Shown here: one piece after another, positions 1-8,760 of the stretch | How the letters are laid out: every line of letters begins with the position of its first letter | How positions within the stretch are numbered: position 1 is the stretch's first letter | Made by a program: the position numbers and the translations under genes | Source: DATEGZ01 sp035519535 | GTDB taxonomy: Bacteria; Acidobacteriota; Vicinamibacteria; Vicinamibacterales; SCN-69-37 | Length of the DNA: 64,000 nucleotides | Direction of reading: 5' to 3' | Assembly: GCA_035519535.1 (NCBI GenBank) | Contig: DATIWF010000185.1 | Location: 1-64,000, forward strand | Notes under the pieces: model-generated | The model's input: only the letters and a program-made list of their open reading frames with translations | What the model was told of the DNA's origin: nothing | The model's database searches: none

Positions 1-31
1 CTGTGTGGGAGAGTAGGTCACTGCCGGGATT
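1..31 (+). rRNA. rrf: 5S rRNA, 3' end only
   Basis: The first 31 bases match the conserved 3' tail of bacterial 5S rRNA: a GAGAGTAGG block followed by CTGCCGGG. The rest of the gene lies left of the window. It is followed after about eight bases by a strong intrinsic terminator, as expected at the end of an rRNA operon. The exact 3' end is estimated from the usual 5S end. Confidence 0.85.
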
Positions 32-38
32 GTTCTCG

Positions 39-75
39 AGGGCCGCGCGATCAAGAGTCGCGCGGCCCTTTTCTT
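39..75 (+). terminator. Rho-independent terminator of the rRNA operon
   Basis: A perfect 12-bp GC-rich stem (39-50 paired with 58-69) with a 7-base loop is followed directly by a T-rich run (69-75). It sits just after the 5S end and most likely closes the rRNA transcript. Confidence 0.92.
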
Positions 76-215
76 TGTACCGGCATCGATCGCGCACCGC
101 GCTGCTGACCTGCCCGCCGCGGCTTCAGCTCCGGGACTCCGGTCGTCCAACGTGCCCCGGAGTGCGCTATCCTTGCCGCCCCGCTCGCTCGTATCGCGGG
201 CCGATGAGGTGAGCC

Positions 216-536
216 ATGCCGAAGTTCCTGATCACCGTGTCCTACACGCCTGAAGGCGCCCGAGGCGTCCGGAAAGAAGGCGGATCCGCCCGCGAACAGG
301 CGGCCCGCTCGGCCGCCGAGAGCCTCGGCGGGAAAGTCGAAGCGTTCTACTTCTCGTTCGGCGACCAGGACGCGATCGTGATCGCGGACTTTCCAAACGC
401 CGCGGCCGCGGCGGGCCTGAGCCTTGCGGTGGCGTCGAGTGGCGGCGCCAGATGCAAGACCACGCCGCTGCTCACGTCGCCGGAAATGGACCACGCCGCC
501 AGCACGAAGACCGCGTACCGGGCGCCGGGGCAGTAA
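216..536 (+). CDS. GYD domain-containing protein
   Basis: Small cytoplasmic protein of 106 residues. It opens with MPKFLITVSYT and carries the alternating pattern of the GYD family (about 90-100 residues, biochemical role unknown): a beta-strand start, a helix rich in Ala and Arg, 'FYFSFGDQDAIVIADF' at about residues 44-59, and the helix after it. GYD proteins are ferredoxin-like-fold proteins that probably form dimers. A Shine-Dalgarno-like GAGGTGAG lies just before the ATG. The gene stands alone between the rRNA operon end and the convergent ADOP gene, whose stop is 17 bases away. No signal peptide is visible. Confidence 0.85.
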   Translation: MPKFLITVSYTPEGARGVRKEGGSAREQAARSAAESLGGKVEAFYFSFGDQDAIVIADFPNAAAAAGLSLAVASSGGARCKTTPLLTSPEMDHAASTKTAYRAPGQ

Positions 537-553
537 GGTCGGCCCGCCGTTCG

Positions 554-3253
554 TTACTCGGCGCGAAGCGCGCCCGTCGGTGCCGCCGACGCGGCGCGCC
601 GTGCGGGCAGCAGGCACGCGGCGAGCGCCGCGGCGCCGAGCGTCGCGACCATCGCCGCCCACGAGGCGACGTCCGTGGCCGCGGTGTCGAAGAGCAGATC
701 CTGCACGAGCCGCGTGGCGACGACCGAGCCGGCGGCGCCAATCGCCAGCCCGGCGGCCGTGAGCCGGAGCCCGTGCCGGAGGACGAGGCCGTACAGATTG
801 GCGCGGGTCGCGCCGAGCGCCAGGCGGATGCCGAGCTCGCGCCGGCGCAGCGCGAAGACGTAGCTCGTGACCCCGTAGATGCCGAGCGCGGCCAGTCCGA
901 GTGCGGCAGCCGCGAGGACCGAGAGCAACAACATCGCGTAACGCTGGCTCGCAATCGATCGGTCGGCGGATTCACGAAGCGTTCGAATCTGCGCGACGGC
1001 CAGGCCCGGATCGAGCTCGGCGATCGTCCTGCGCAGGACGGGAGCGAGCGCCGCGGGATCGCCGTGCCGCGCGCGCGCCACGACCAGCATCGCGCCCCAG
1101 CTGTTCTGCGTGTGCGGCACGTAGACGAGCGGGATCTCCTGCTCGGACAGTCCCGTGTATTTCACGTCATCGACGACCCCGACGATTTCGCGGTACAGAT
1201 TCTCGTCGCGCCACGATCGAATCCGCTGGCCGACGGCGGTCTGTCCGGGAAACATCCGCTTCGCGAAGCTCTGCGAGACGATGATCACGGGCGGGCTGGC
1301 GGCCGTGTCGCGGCTGGTGAAAACGCGCCCTTCCCTCAACGGAATGCCGAGCGTCCGGAAGTACTCGGGTGTGACGACGTTCCACTGCGCGCCGATGTCG
1401 GGTCCGGCCGGCGGTTCGGGCCGGCCTTCGGCGAGGAACACGCGGCCGAGGCCGAATCCTCCACCGCCCACCGGCACGAACGACGTGAGCGCCGCGGCCT
1501 CGATCTCGGGCAGGGCCTCGAGCCGGTCCGCAATGGCCCGCACGAACCGCGATCGCGCGGCATCGTCCTGATACCGCGCGCTCGGGATCGACAGGCGCCC
1601 GCTGATCACGCGGTCGATGCTGACGCCGGGATCGACCCGCACCAGCCGGCCGAAGCTGCGGATGAGGAGGGCAGCCATCGTGAGCAGCACGACCGTCGCG
1701 GCGACCTCGCCAATGACGAGCAGACCGCGGAGGCGCGCCGAGCGGCGTGAGACGCCGCTGCCGCCGGTGCCGTCGCGGAGCGCATCGCCCAACTGCACGA
1801 CCGACGTCGAGAGCGCCGGCAGCAGGCCGGAGATCAGCACCGCGATGGCCCCGGCCGCGGCCGTCGCCAGGAGCATCCGCGGATTGAGGTGGACCGCGTC
1901 GAGGAACGGCGTGCCCTCCGGCGCCATGGCGACCAGGGCGCGCATCGCCGGGACCGCGAGCGCCGCGCCGACGAGCGCGCCGGCCGCCGTGAGGAGCACG
2001 CTTTCGGCCACGAGCTGTTGGATCAGTCGCGCGCGGCTCGCGCCCAGCGACAGCCGCAGGGCAAACTCGCGGGCTCGCCCGCTCGCGCGGACGAGCGCGA
2101 GGTTGGCGACGTTCGCGCACGCGATGAGCAGCACGGCGGCGACCGCGCCGAGCAGGACGAGGAGCGCGACGCGCAGATCGCGGTCGACGAGATCGTCGCG
2201 GATCGGCACGAGGGCGTTCGTCCAGCCCTTGCGGATGACCGGTTCGGCCTGCGCGAGCCGGGCCGCCATGGCCGCGACCGCGGCATCGGCCGCCTGCGCG
2301 CTGACGCCGTCCTTGAGTCGGGCGATCGCGCCGAAGATCATATTGTCGCGGCGGGTCCGGACGTCCTCGCCGAACAGCGCCGACCGCATCGGCAGCACGA
2401 CCTCCGTCGACTCAGGCCACACCACGCGCGGCGGCAGGACGCCGACGATCTGCACCGGCATCTCTGCCAAGTGAATCGTCCGGCCGATCACGTCGGTCCC
2501 GCCGAAGCGCCGCCGCCAGAGGCCATCGGTGATCAGGCCGACGAGCGTGGACTTCGGGTCGTGATCCTCGGCGACGAACGTGCGACCGGCCGCCGGCGTG
2601 ACGTCGAGCACGCGGAAGAAATCCTCCGAAACCTGCGACACGTGCACGCGCTCGGGATCGCCGCCCTCGGCCAGATCGAGCTCCAGCGGCCGGAGCAGGG
2701 CGACCGCGGCGAACGTCTCCGTCGCGCCTCGCCAGTCCTGAACGTCGGCAAACGTCACGCTCGCGCTGTCGATGTGCCGGGCCTGATTGACGCTGACCGG
2801 CACGTACAGGCGGTCGGCGTGCGGAAAGGGCATCGGTCGCAGGAGCACGGCGTCGACGGCGGCGAAGATCGCCGAGGTCGCGCCGATGCCGAGCCCCAGC
2901 GCCAGCGTCGCGGCCAGGGTGAATCCAGGGCGCCGGAGGAGCGTGCGTGCGCCGACGCGCACGTCCTGCCACAGACGCACGCCGAATCGCCCGCGGGTCG
3001 GTTCGCCGGCGACCGGGACCGCGGCCCGACGGGACCGGCGCAGGCGCGCGAGCTCCATGCGCATCCGATGGCTCTCGGCAAGCTCGTCGAGCGCCGCGCG
3101 CCGCGCTTCCCCCTCGTCGGCCCCGGCGCGCCGAAGCTCCGCGTACCGGTCGTCGAGGTGCTGCGAGAGCTCCTCGACGATCTCCGCTTCACGCGAGGCC
3201 GGCAGATCGAGGTCGGCCAGACGCTGCTTCAGCTCGGTCTTCCATTCAGGCAT
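554..3253 (-). CDS. ADOP-type ABC transporter permease (MacB/FtsX-like), with N-terminal prefix domain
   Basis: Inner-membrane permease of 899 residues in the acidobacterial duplicated orphan permease family. Residues 1-80 are a soluble, charged helical prefix found on many ADOPs. The first membrane helix (about 105-130) is followed by a large MacB-like periplasmic domain. A first FtsX block follows, with the signature 'LLIACANVANLALVRA' near 375-390. A second periplasmic domain and a second FtsX block end at 'PTGALRAE'. No ATPase is encoded next to it, which is typical of these 'orphan' permeases. Its start overlaps the end of the PadR gene by 8 bp, so the two form one operon. The substrate is unknown; the family resembles macrolide/lipoprotein-type MacB exporters. 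Confidence 0.93.
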   Translation of the reverse strand: MPEWKTELKQRLADLDLPASREAEIVEELSQHLDDRYAELRRAGADEGEARRAALDELAESHRMRMELARLRRSRRAAVPVAGEPTRGRFGVRLWQDVRVGARTLLRRPGFTLAATLALGLGIGATSAIFAAVDAVLLRPMPFPHADRLYVPVSVNQARHIDSASVTFADVQDWRGATETFAAVALLRPLELDLAEGGDPERVHVSQVSEDFFRVLDVTPAAGRTFVAEDHDPKSTLVGLITDGLWRRRFGGTDVIGRTIHLAEMPVQIVGVLPPRVVWPESTEVVLPMRSALFGEDVRTRRDNMIFGAIARLKDGVSAQAADAAVAAMAARLAQAEPVIRKGWTNALVPIRDDLVDRDLRVALLVLLGAVAAVLLIACANVANLALVRASGRAREFALRLSLGASRARLIQQLVAESVLLTAAGALVGAALAVPAMRALVAMAPEGTPFLDAVHLNPRMLLATAAAGAIAVLISGLLPALSTSVVQLGDALRDGTGGSGVSRRSARLRGLLVIGEVAATVVLLTMAALLIRSFGRLVRVDPGVSIDRVISGRLSIPSARYQDDAARSRFVRAIADRLEALPEIEAAALTSFVPVGGGGFGLGRVFLAEGRPEPPAGPDIGAQWNVVTPEYFRTLGIPLREGRVFTSRDTAASPPVIIVSQSFAKRMFPGQTAVGQRIRSWRDENLYREIVGVVDDVKYTGLSEQEIPLVYVPHTQNSWGAMLVVARARHGDPAALAPVLRRTIAELDPGLAVAQIRTLRESADRSIASQRYAMLLLSVLAAAALGLAALGIYGVTSYVFALRRRELGIRLALGATRANLYGLVLRHGLRLTAAGLAIGAAGSVVATRLVQDLLFDTAATDVASWAAMVATLGAAALAACLLPARRAASAAPTGALRAE

Positions 3254-3599
3254 GCTCGAGCTCCGTGATCCGGCGAATGGCGCTGACGAAGCCCTCCCAC
3301 GTCGATCGCTGCGCGCGAAGCACCGTGCGGCCCGCGGCCGTGATCCGATAGAAGTGGCGGCGCCGCTCGCCGGCGCGCTCGGTCCAGCGCCCCTGGATCC
3401 ACCCGCGCTCCTCCAGCCGGTAGAGCAGCGGATAGAGCGAGGCCGCCTTGAACCGCACCCGGCCGAGCGATCGCTGCTCGATGAGCTTCCCGATTTCGTA
3501 GCCGTGGCGGGCGCGATGTTCGACGAGCGACAGCGCGAGCAGCTCCGCGCTGCCCTTCTTGAGCTCGCGGTCGAGCGTGGCGAGGAAGGTATGTTTCAT
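3246..3599 (-). CDS. PadR family transcriptional regulator
   Basis: 117-residue cytoplasmic winged-helix regulator. The PadR core is clear: 'GSAELLALSLVEH' (helix 1), 'HGYEIGKLIEQRS' (helix 2), 'ASLYPLLYRLEERGWI' (recognition helix) and a wing ending 'RRRHFYRITAAG', then a C-terminal helix for dimerisation. The ATG at 3599 was chosen because it begins the conserved region; a longer upstream reading is GC-rich shadow sequence. The gene is upstream of and overlaps the ADOP permease by 8 bp. An AT-rich dyad directly upstream is a likely operator for autoregulation. PadR-ADOP pairs are a recurring acidobacterial arrangement, seen again at 59851-62891. Confidence 0.93.
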   Translation of the reverse strand: MKHTFLATLDRELKKGSAELLALSLVEHRARHGYEIGKLIEQRSLGRVRFKAASLYPLLYRLEERGWIQGRWTERAGERRRHFYRITAAGRTVLRAQRSTWEGFVSAIRRITELEHA

Positions 3600-3603
3600 A
3601 GCG

Positions 3604-3624
3604 ATATGTAATGGTAATGCATAT
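3604..3624 (-). promoter_or_regulatory. Candidate PadR operator upstream of the PadR/ADOP operon
   Basis: A dyad, ATATG (3604-3608) and CATAT (3620-3624) with an 11-base spacer, lies 5 bases upstream of the PadR ATG. It is conspicuously AT-rich in a GC-rich region. PadR proteins typically bind short AT-containing inverted repeats in their own promoters. The match is by shape and position only. Confidence 0.5.
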
Positions 3625-3731
3625 TGGACGAGGCGGCGCGCCCAAGGGTTGGTCGCCCGCCGGCCGGCGTGCGCTGACTGATCGGCGCGACGTCGCTCAA
3701 GCCGTCCCGACGGCGCGCCGTCTAAATCGCC

Positions 3732-4484
3732 ATGGACAAGAACCAGCGGCCTCGGCGCCTCGGCGGCGCACTGGGCGCGTCGCTCGCGCTCCACCTCGGT
3801 CTGGCCGTGGCGATCCTGTTTGTCCTGAGTTTTCCGCCGGCCACGGCCTCGAGCCCGGAGCCGCCCGTTCCGCTGAACGTCGTGTACTTGCCCGCGCCGG
3901 GACCGAGCGGCGGCGGGGGCGGTCGTCCAGCCCCCGCGCCGAAGCAACCGCTGAGTGTGCCGCCGCACGAGGCGACCCCCCCGGTGCCCGTGGCGTCCAC
4001 GCCGCCGCCCGTCGAGCCCCCTCCGCCGACGCTCGACGCACAGATCCAGACGGATGCGGGCGATCTGCTGCGCGCCGTCGGAGTGAACAGCGTGTCTCTC
4101 AGCGGAGGGGGCGGCGGACGCGGCAGTGGCCTTGGCCCGGGCGCCGGTCCAGGGCTCGGCGACGGCACGAACGGCGGCCGCGGCGGTGGCCCGGCTGGCC
4201 CCGGGAATGACGTCACGGCGCCCGTCCTGCTCAAACAGGTCGAGCCGACCTACACCAGCGAGGCGATGGTCGCGAAGATTCAGGGCAGCGTCCGGCTGTC
4301 AGTGGTCGTCCGCGCGGACGGGGCCGTCGGGGACGTCGAGGTCGTCGGATCGCTCGACCAGCGCTACGGCCTCGACGATCGGGCGGTTGCCGCAGCCAGA
4401 CAGTGGCGGTTCAAACCGGGGCTCCGGATGGGGCAGCCGGTGGAGACGCGCGTCACGATCATCCTGGAGTTCCGGCTGCACTGA
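3732..4484 (+). CDS. TonB family protein (energy transducer)
   Basis: 250 residues, anchored in the inner membrane and spanning the periplasm. A short basic N-terminus is followed by one hydrophobic helix (about 14-36). A long Pro/Gly-rich spacer follows (about 50-160), including Gly-Gly-Arg-Gly runs. The C-terminus is a TonB domain (about 165-250): 'VEPTYTSEAMVAKIQGSV', an 'ADGAVGDVEV' turn and 'AARQWRFKPG', the usual end of the TonB_C fold. TonB proteins pass proton-motive energy to outer-membrane receptors; the Oar-like receptor at 28315 is a plausible but unproven client. No ExbB/ExbD genes are in the window. It heads a plus-strand run of genes and is followed 53 bp later by a VWA protein. 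Confidence 0.9.
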   Translation: MDKNQRPRRLGGALGASLALHLGLAVAILFVLSFPPATASSPEPPVPLNVVYLPAPGPSGGGGGRPAPAPKQPLSVPPHEATPPVPVASTPPPVEPPPPTLDAQIQTDAGDLLRAVGVNSVSLSGGGGGRGSGLGPGAGPGLGDGTNGGRGGGPAGPGNDVTAPVLLKQVEPTYTSEAMVAKIQGSVRLSVVVRADGAVGDVEVVGSLDQRYGLDDRAVAAARQWRFKPGLRMGQPVETRVTIILEFRLH

Positions 4485-4537
4485 GGAAGAGGCCCCTCCC
4501 ACGCTACAATAGGTGTTGCCAGCCTGCCGGGGTTCTC

Positions 4538-5680
4538 ATGCCGCGTGTCCGTCTTGCCCCCGTTCTGGCGCTTGCCTTGGCCGCCTTCTGTCTCGGGGCC
4601 TGGCAGGAGCCCCAATTCCGCGCCGGCACGCACACTGTCTCGATCTACGCCACCGTCCTCGATTCGACGGACCGCCTGGTCACCGACCTCGCGCGTGACG
4701 ACTTCGAAGTTCTCGACAACGGCAAGCCGCAGGACCTGACGGTCTTCGCCAGCGACATCCAGCCGATCACGATCGTCATCATGCTCGACCGGAGCGGCAG
4801 CATGACGCGGAATTTCGGGCTCGTGCGCGATGCCGCTGAAGAGTTCGTCGGCGATCTGCTGCCCCAGGACAAGGTCCGGCTGGGCAACTTCAGCGAGCGG
4901 ATCGAGATCGATCCGCCGACGTTCACGAGCGACGGGCGGGAGCTCGTGCGGATCCTCCACGAGAACCTGCAGGACGGCGGCCCGACGCCGCTGTGGAACG
5001 CGACGTCGGCGGCGATGAACGCGCTCGCCAGTCAGGAAGGCCGCCGCGTCGTGCTGCTCTTCACGGACGGCAAGGACAGCCCGCCGAATCCGTTCGGCAA
5101 TGCCACGCTCTGGCAGGTGCGCGACCGATCGCAAAAGGAAGAGATCATGGTGTACGCGATCGGGTTGGCGGATGGCTGCGCCCCGTCCCCCGAGGCGATC
5201 GCACCGGCGGCGTCCGCGCCGTCGTCCGGCCTGCGCGCGCAGCGTCGCGGCGGCCTGCCCCGCGGGCCGTTGCGCTTCCCGCCGATCGGCGGGCGCTTTC
5301 CGCCGATTGGCATGCCGCCGATTGGAATGCCGCGCATGCCGCCGCCCCCGCCGCCGCCGGCGGGCGGACCCGGCAGCACTCCGCCGAGCGATCCGAGCGG
5401 CGGCACGTCCACGGGTCACGGCCCGTGCGCCCGGTCCGAGCCCGATCCGGGTTTGGCCGAGCTCGCCGAGGTCGGCGGCGGCGGCTACTTCGAGCTCCAC
5501 GGCACCGACAACCTCACGGCGACGTTCAAGCGCGTTGCCGACGAGCTGCATCATCAGTACCTGCTGGCGTTCACGGCCGCCACGCTCGACGGCAAGACGC
5601 ACCAGCTCGAAGTGCGCCTGCGCCATCCGGGCTTGACCGCGCGCGCGCGAAGAACGTACGTCGCGACGCCGGACAAGTAG
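4538..5680 (+). CDS. Secreted VWA domain protein (VWFA-related acidobacterial type)
   Basis: 380 residues. A signal peptide at 1-22 is followed by the N-terminal beta domain of acidobacterial VWFA-related proteins ('LARDDFEVLDNGKPQDL'), then a von Willebrand A domain (about 75-330). The metal-binding MIDAS is complete: D84-x-S86-x-S88, T150 and D177 (in 'LLFTDGKDS'). A Pro/Gly-rich insert of about 60 residues (roughly 236-300), with repeated FPPIG/MPPIGM units and a seven-proline run, interrupts the VWA fold. The ATG at 4538 fits the signal peptide better than the upstream readings. A TACAAT -10-like box lies at 4504-4509. VWA domains bind proteins through the MIDAS metal; the ligand is unknown. 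Confidence 0.9.
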   Translation: MPRVRLAPVLALALAAFCLGAWQEPQFRAGTHTVSIYATVLDSTDRLVTDLARDDFEVLDNGKPQDLTVFASDIQPITIVIMLDRSGSMTRNFGLVRDAAEEFVGDLLPQDKVRLGNFSERIEIDPPTFTSDGRELVRILHENLQDGGPTPLWNATSAAMNALASQEGRRVVLLFTDGKDSPPNPFGNATLWQVRDRSQKEEIMVYAIGLADGCAPSPEAIAPAASAPSSGLRAQRRGGLPRGPLRFPPIGGRFPPIGMPPIGMPRMPPPPPPPAGGPGSTPPSDPSGGTSTGHGPCARSEPDPGLAELAEVGGGGYFELHGTDNLTATFKRVADELHHQYLLAFTAATLDGKTHQLEVRLRHPGLTARARRTYVATPDK

Positions 5681-5710
5681 ATCCTGCAGGGCATCGAGGG
5701 CAAAGGGCAG

Positions 5711-6337
5711 ATGCACGCCGTCGCGAAGGCCGTTGGCGCCGTGCATCTGACCGGCTGGCTGACCTTCGATCGCCAGCAGGCGATTGCTGCTCGGTGTCTG
5801 GCCCTTGGCGCCGCCGACGCCGGCTTCTACACGCCCATCGTGCGCGGCGGCCATCCCATGAGCGTCCGGATGTTGTGCCTGGGCCGCCACTGGAACGCCC
5901 GCGAGTATCGTTACGAGCCGGTGCGGTCGGACGTTGACGGCCGGCCCGTTCCCGAGCTGCCGGCCGAATTTGCGGACCTCGCGCGCGGCATCGCGCGTGA
6001 GGCCGGCCTTGCGATCGAGCCGGACATCTGCATCGTCAACTGGTACGGCGCGCACAGCCGCATGGGGCTGCACCAGGACAAGGACGAGAGTCCCGAGTCG
6101 CTCGCGATCGGCGCGCCCGTCGTGTCGGTATCGATCGGCGACACGGCGAAGTTCCTGTTCGGCGGCGAGCGGCGGCGGGACCCGGTGGAGACGATCCTGC
6201 TCGAGTCCGGCGACGCCTTTGTCTTCGGCGGCCCGGCCCGCTTGCGCTATCACGGGGTCGCGCGCATCCTACCGGGAACCGCGCCGGCGGGCCTCCCGTT
6301 CGAGGGCCGGCTGAACCTGACGTTCCGACAATTCTGA
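5711..6337 (+). CDS. alkB: AlkB-type 2-oxoglutarate/Fe(II)-dependent dioxygenase
   Basis: 208-residue cytoplasmic enzyme expected to demethylate alkylated bases in DNA or RNA by oxidation. The iron ligands are visible as H121-x-D123 ('LHQDKDE') and H181 ('RYHGVARILPG'). The 2-oxoglutarate-binding RxNxTxR motif is R200-L-N-L-T-F-R206. 'NWYGAHSRMGLH' matches the nucleotide-recognition lid region. Length and motif order agree with E. coli AlkB (216 residues). It follows the VWA gene by 30 bp and precedes the lipase maturation factor gene, but no adaptive-response regulator (Ada) is adjacent. Substrate preference cannot be read from sequence. Confidence 0.94.
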   Translation: MHAVAKAVGAVHLTGWLTFDRQQAIAARCLALGAADAGFYTPIVRGGHPMSVRMLCLGRHWNAREYRYEPVRSDVDGRPVPELPAEFADLARGIAREAGLAIEPDICIVNWYGAHSRMGLHQDKDESPESLAIGAPVVSVSIGDTAKFLFGGERRRDPVETILLESGDAFVFGGPARLRYHGVARILPGTAPAGLPFEGRLNLTFRQF

Positions 6338-6358
6338 CGCGCCGGCCCGGCCGGCGCG
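6338..6358. repeat. GC-only intergenic palindrome
   Basis: A perfect 10-bp inverted repeat around one central base follows immediately after the alkB stop codon. It has no T-run on either side, so it is not a clear terminator. It could still fold strongly in RNA. Confidence 0.6.
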
Positions 6359-6371
6359 CCGGGGAGAGCGC

Positions 6372-7781
6372 ATGGCGGACGGACTCGCGGGCGACTGGTG
6401 GGTGCGCTTCGTCTTCGAGCGCGCCCTCGCGCTCATCTATCTGATCGCGTTCATCAACGCGGTCAATCAGTACGTGCCGCTCGTCGGGCAGCACGGCCTG
6501 CTGCCGGCGGGGGATTTCATCCGCGACGTCCCGTTCGTCCGCTCGCCGAGCCTCTTCTATCTCGCGCATTCGGACCTGACGTTCCGCATCGCCTCGTGGG
6601 CGGGCGTGGCGCTGTCGTGCGTCGCGCTCTCGGGCATCGCGGGCCGCGCCGGCGGCCTCGCGGCGGCGGCCGTCTGGGGTGCGTTGTGGGTGCTCTACCT
6701 GTCGCTCGTCAACGTCGGCCAGACGTTCTACGCCTTTGGCTGGGAGACGCTGCTGCTCGAGGCCGGCTTCCTCGCGATGTTCCTCGGCGGCCGAGCCGCC
6801 GCGCCGAGCGTCGCCGTCGGCTGGCTGTACCGCTGGCTGCTGTTCCGCGTGATGTTCGGCGCGGGGCTCATCAAGCTGCGCGGCGACTCGTGCTGGCGCG
6901 ACTTCACCTGTCTGAATTCGTACTTCGAGACGCAGCCGATTCCCAATCCGCTCAGCTGGTTCTTCCACCACCTGCCGAGCGGGTTCCACACGGCGGGCGT
7001 CGCCGTCAACCACGCGGTGGAGCTCGGCGTGCCGTTCGCGTATTTCCTGCCGCAGCCGTTCGCCGGCATCGCAGGGCTCGTGACGATGGGGTTTCAGGGC
7101 ACGCTCATTCTGAGCGGCAACCTCTCCTGGCTCAACTGGCTCACGATCGCGATCGCGATTCCGACGCTCGACCCGCGCTGGTTCGCCTGGCTGCCCGCGC
7201 CGCCGCTCCACGAGCCCGAGGCCGTCCACCGCGCGGTCACCTACGGACTCGTCGCGGTCGTGGCGCTCCTCAGCGTGAATCCCGTGCTGAATCTGGTCTC
7301 GGCCGGTCAGATGATGAACGCCTCGTTCGAGCCGCTGCACCTCGTCAACACCTACGGCGCGTTCGGCAGCGTGACGCGCGATCGCGATGAGATCGTCATC
7401 CAGGGCACGGCCGACACCGAGATCACCGACCAGACCGTCTGGCGCGAGTACGAGTTCAAGGGGAAGCCGGGCGACCCGGCGCGCCGGCCGATCCAGATCG
7501 CACCCTATCACCTCCGGATCGACTGGCTCATGTGGTTCGCCGCGATGTCCACGCCGAACGAGCACCCATGGTTCCAGGTGCTGATGCTCCGGCTGCTCGA
7601 GGGCGACGGACCCACGCTTTCGCTGCTCGGCAGCAACCCCTTCCCGGATCAGCCGCCGAGGTACGTGCGGGCGCTGCTGTATCGCTACCGCTTCACGACG
7701 CCGGACGAGCACCGCCGCACCGGCGCCTGGTGGACGCGAGAACTGCTCGGCCCGTACACGCCGACCATCCGGCTCCGGTAG
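6372..7781 (+). CDS. Lipase maturation factor family membrane protein
   Basis: 469-residue polytopic protein resembling the lipase maturation factor (LMF) family, which in animals assists folding of secreted lipases in the ER. Bacterial members are uncharacterised. At least eight hydrophobic segments span roughly residues 15-310. Family-typical stretches include 'YVPLVGQHGLLPAGDF', 'LRGDSCWRDFTCLNSYFETQPIPNPLSW' (split here by family convention around the Cys pair) and 'NTYGAFGSVTRDRDEIVIQG'. The soluble C-terminal part (about 325-469) probably faces the periplasm. A GGGGAGAG Shine-Dalgarno precedes the ATG. The next gene, an aspartic protease, begins 10 bp after the stop. Confidence 0.88.
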   Translation: MADGLAGDWWVRFVFERALALIYLIAFINAVNQYVPLVGQHGLLPAGDFIRDVPFVRSPSLFYLAHSDLTFRIASWAGVALSCVALSGIAGRAGGLAAAAVWGALWVLYLSLVNVGQTFYAFGWETLLLEAGFLAMFLGGRAAAPSVAVGWLYRWLLFRVMFGAGLIKLRGDSCWRDFTCLNSYFETQPIPNPLSWFFHHLPSGFHTAGVAVNHAVELGVPFAYFLPQPFAGIAGLVTMGFQGTLILSGNLSWLNWLTIAIAIPTLDPRWFAWLPAPPLHEPEAVHRAVTYGLVAVVALLSVNPVLNLVSAGQMMNASFEPLHLVNTYGAFGSVTRDRDEIVIQGTADTEITDQTVWREYEFKGKPGDPARRPIQIAPYHLRIDWLMWFAAMSTPNEHPWFQVLMLRLLEGDGPTLSLLGSNPFPDQPPRYVRALLYRYRFTTPDEHRRTGAWWTRELLGPYTPTIRLR

Positions 7782-7791
7782 ACTGGCGCCC

Positions 7792-8709
7792 GTGCGGGGA
7801 TGGTGCGTCGTCAGCGTCGCGGCTCTGGCCCTCGGCCCCGCCGGACAAACGCGCGGAGCATCGCCGGCCGCGTCAACCATCCTCCGCACCGAGTCTGCGT
7901 CGAACGTGTTCTTTGCGCGCGCCACGATCAACGGCGCGGGGCCCTTCTGGTTCACGATTGACACCGGCGCGACGCTGACCGTGATCGATCCCGCGGCGGC
8001 GCGGCGGGCCGGTCTCCCGGTCCGTGACGCCGGGCGGCGATCGAACGTCGGCATCGCGTCCGCTGATACCTCGATGGCGACCACGGCCGGCGCGCGGATC
8101 GATATCCCGGGCCTGCCGCCGTTCTCGCCGCCGACGCTCTATGTCGTCCCGGTCCGTGCGAGCGCCGGCCCACTCGGCCACGCGATCGACGGCGTCCTTG
8201 GCACGGACGTCCTCAGCGGGCGCGTGGTCGAGTTCGACTACGGCGGCGCGCGCGTCCGCGTCCGCCCGTCGACTGGCGCGGATCCACCCAATCGGAAGGC
8301 GAGCGTGGTGTTCTCGCTCGAGGGCAACGTCCTGATTGCCCCGGGGACTCTCACGCTGCCAGACGGCGAGCGCGTGATCGCGCGCCTGCTGGTCGATACG
8401 GGCAGCAATGGCGCGCTCACGCTGACGAGCCCTTTCGTGCGCCGGCACAATCTGGTCGCGCGCTTTCCGAGCCGGCAGATGAACCTGGCCATTGGCATCA
8501 ACGGCACGGCCACGTCGCCGGTCGTCGCCCTGGCGGCGCTGGCGTTCGGCGACGCCGTCATCCGCGCGCCGAACGCTGCACTGTCGCAGGCCACGGCCGG
8601 CCTCGACGCCAGCACAGACTTCGACGGCATCGTCGGCGCCGAGCTGCTGAAGCAGTTCACACTGACGATCGACTATCCCCGCCGCCGGCTCGTCCTTTCA
8701 GCGCAGTGA
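7792..8709 (+). CDS. Exported retropepsin-like aspartic protease with two DTG motifs
   Basis: 305 residues from a GTG start. A signal peptide (about 1-23) is followed by two tandem retropepsin-like halves. The first has D57-T-G ('FTIDTGATLTVID') and the flap/psi-loop region 'DGVLGTDVL' (133-141). The second has D202-T-G ('LLVDTGSNGALT') and 'DGIVGAELL' near the C-terminus. Two catalytic Asp in one chain would allow a self-contained active site, like pepsin. Many bacterial members of this 'aspartyl protease' family have the same double layout. It is 10 bp downstream of the LMF gene, so they are probably co-transcribed. The substrate is unknown. Confidence 0.85.
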   Translation: MRGWCVVSVAALALGPAGQTRGASPAASTILRTESASNVFFARATINGAGPFWFTIDTGATLTVIDPAAARRAGLPVRDAGRRSNVGIASADTSMATTAGARIDIPGLPPFSPPTLYVVPVRASAGPLGHAIDGVLGTDVLSGRVVEFDYGGARVRVRPSTGADPPNRKASVVFSLEGNVLIAPGTLTLPDGERVIARLLVDTGSNGALTLTSPFVRRHNLVARFPSRQMNLAIGINGTATSPVVALAALAFGDAVIRAPNAALSQATAGLDASTDFDGIVGAELLKQFTLTIDYPRRRLVLSAQ

Positions 8710-8728
8710 CAAGGAGCGGCTGGACGAC

Positions 8729-8760
8729 AAGTCAGAAGTGAGAGCCAGAAGTTAGAAGTT
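8729..8760. repeat. Short degenerate repeat, left copy of an inverted pair
   Basis: Repeats of CAGAAG/AGAAGTT words fill the gap between the aspartic protease and the convergent unknown gene, whose stop codon begins at 8760. The same block lies in inverse orientation at 9651-9679, apart from a 6-base insertion here. Confidence 0.65.

Noticed and set aside
452..1750. Long plus-strand reading frame of 432 residues
   Set aside because: It is the Arg/Ala/Gly-rich antisense shadow of the ADOP gene; such open frames are common in GC-rich DNA and it has no domain pattern.
4364..6253. Minus-strand reading frame of 629 residues
   Set aside because: It runs opposite to the VWA and alkB genes, which have clear motifs; the composition is typical of a shadow.
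6036..8084. Minus-strand reading frame of 682 residues
   Set aside because: It lies opposite the alkB, lipase maturation factor and aspartic protease genes and shows no recognisable domain.
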